Assembly: GCA_016930995.1 (NCBI GenBank)
Contig: JAFGFQ010000122.1
Coordinates: 1-13,261 of the forward strand
Direction: 5' to 3'
DNA length: 13,261 nt
Origin: Thermoplasmatota archaeon
GTDB taxonomy: Archaea; Thermoplasmatota; E2; DHVEG-1
The stretch's first letter is position 1. Every line of letters begins with the position of its first letter. A model generated the notes under the pieces. The model saw only the letters and a list, made by a program, of their open reading frames with translations. It did no database searches and had not been told where the DNA came from. Of this stretch, positions 13,188 to 13,261 are shown piece by piece. Position numbers and translations under genes: made by a program.

Positions 13188-13200
13188 ATCATATCATCAT

Positions 13201-13261
13201 GGGAGCATGGTGTAACCCGGCATCATTACGGGCTCCAGTTAGGTATGATTACAAGAGGGTC
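13201..13261 (+). tRNA. tRNA-Trp (anticodon CCA), 5' half with intron, cut by window edge
   Basis: GGGAGCA (13201-13207) can be the acceptor strand, followed by TG and a D arm with A14, GG at 18-19 and A21 in their standard places. The 5' anticodon stem ACGGG (13228-13232) leads to the loop CTCCAG with anticodon CCA. The next bases do not give the expected CCCGT strand, so an intron begins after the anticodon, as is typical of archaeal tRNA-Trp. The intron contains ATGATTA (13245-13251), close to the box C consensus RTGATGA. Euryarchaeal tRNA-Trp introns are known to hold C/D-box guide RNA. The 3' half, box D and splice sites lie beyond the window. Confidence 0.7.

Overview
The window looks archaeal and most likely euryarchaeal in the broad sense. 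Supporting features are a KptA/Tpt1 RNA 2'-phosphotransferase of the archaeal type, an archaetidylserine-type decarboxylase, a DUF357 protein, a very short arginine/lysine-rich eL41-like ribosomal protein, tRNA genes without encoded CCA, TATA boxes about 25 bp before inferred transcript starts, and a tRNA-Trp gene whose anticodon loop runs straight into an intron. A Thermoplasmatota-like lineage is possible, but the window does not settle it. All family assignments were made by reading motifs, without database searches.

Layout from left to right. Positions 1-50/59 (-) hold the first codons of a sugar-phosphate nucleotidyltransferase. Next come an unassigned zinc-ribbon protein (-) and, divergent from it, a SAM hydroxide adenosyltransferase (+). 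The latter meets a flavin reductase (-) tail to tail with overlapping stop codons. The flavin reductase forms an operon with a DUF357 gene. Divergent from that pair, across a short promoter region with repeated half-sites, is an operon of a winged-helix regulator and an MMPL/RND (HAE3-like) transporter (+). Then comes a long minus-strand stretch: a TrkH-type potassium transporter with its own promoter, and upstream of it rpiA, a polyprenol/dolichol-kinase-like membrane protein and a small two-helix membrane protein in one likely operon. kptA (+) diverges from rpiA and converges on asd (-).

Upstream of asd, at about 9995-11002 (-), is the most unusual part. A C-terminal remnant of a threonine-synthase/cysteate-synthase-like protein runs into a PAPS/APS-reductase-like (CysH) gene. 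The chain carries an in-frame stop, a junction at which the CysH SGGKDS loop is missing, and a single-base frameshift at an A-AAA-AAG run. asd still overlaps the end of this broken gene by ATGA.

The right end (+) has a CapK/PaaK-type adenylate-forming ligase, tRNA-Lys(CTT), a tandem zinc-ribbon protein behind a promoter with a perfect 8-bp inverted repeat, eL41, and the first part of an intron-containing tRNA-Trp with a box-C-like motif in the intron.

Most genes are housekeeping. No defence system, CRISPR array or insertion sequence was seen. The points most worth checking are the decaying synthase/CysH chain, the tRNA-Trp intron beside eL41, the operator-like repeats at the divergent promoters, and the lysine-rich kptA tail that also places T-tracts behind asd.
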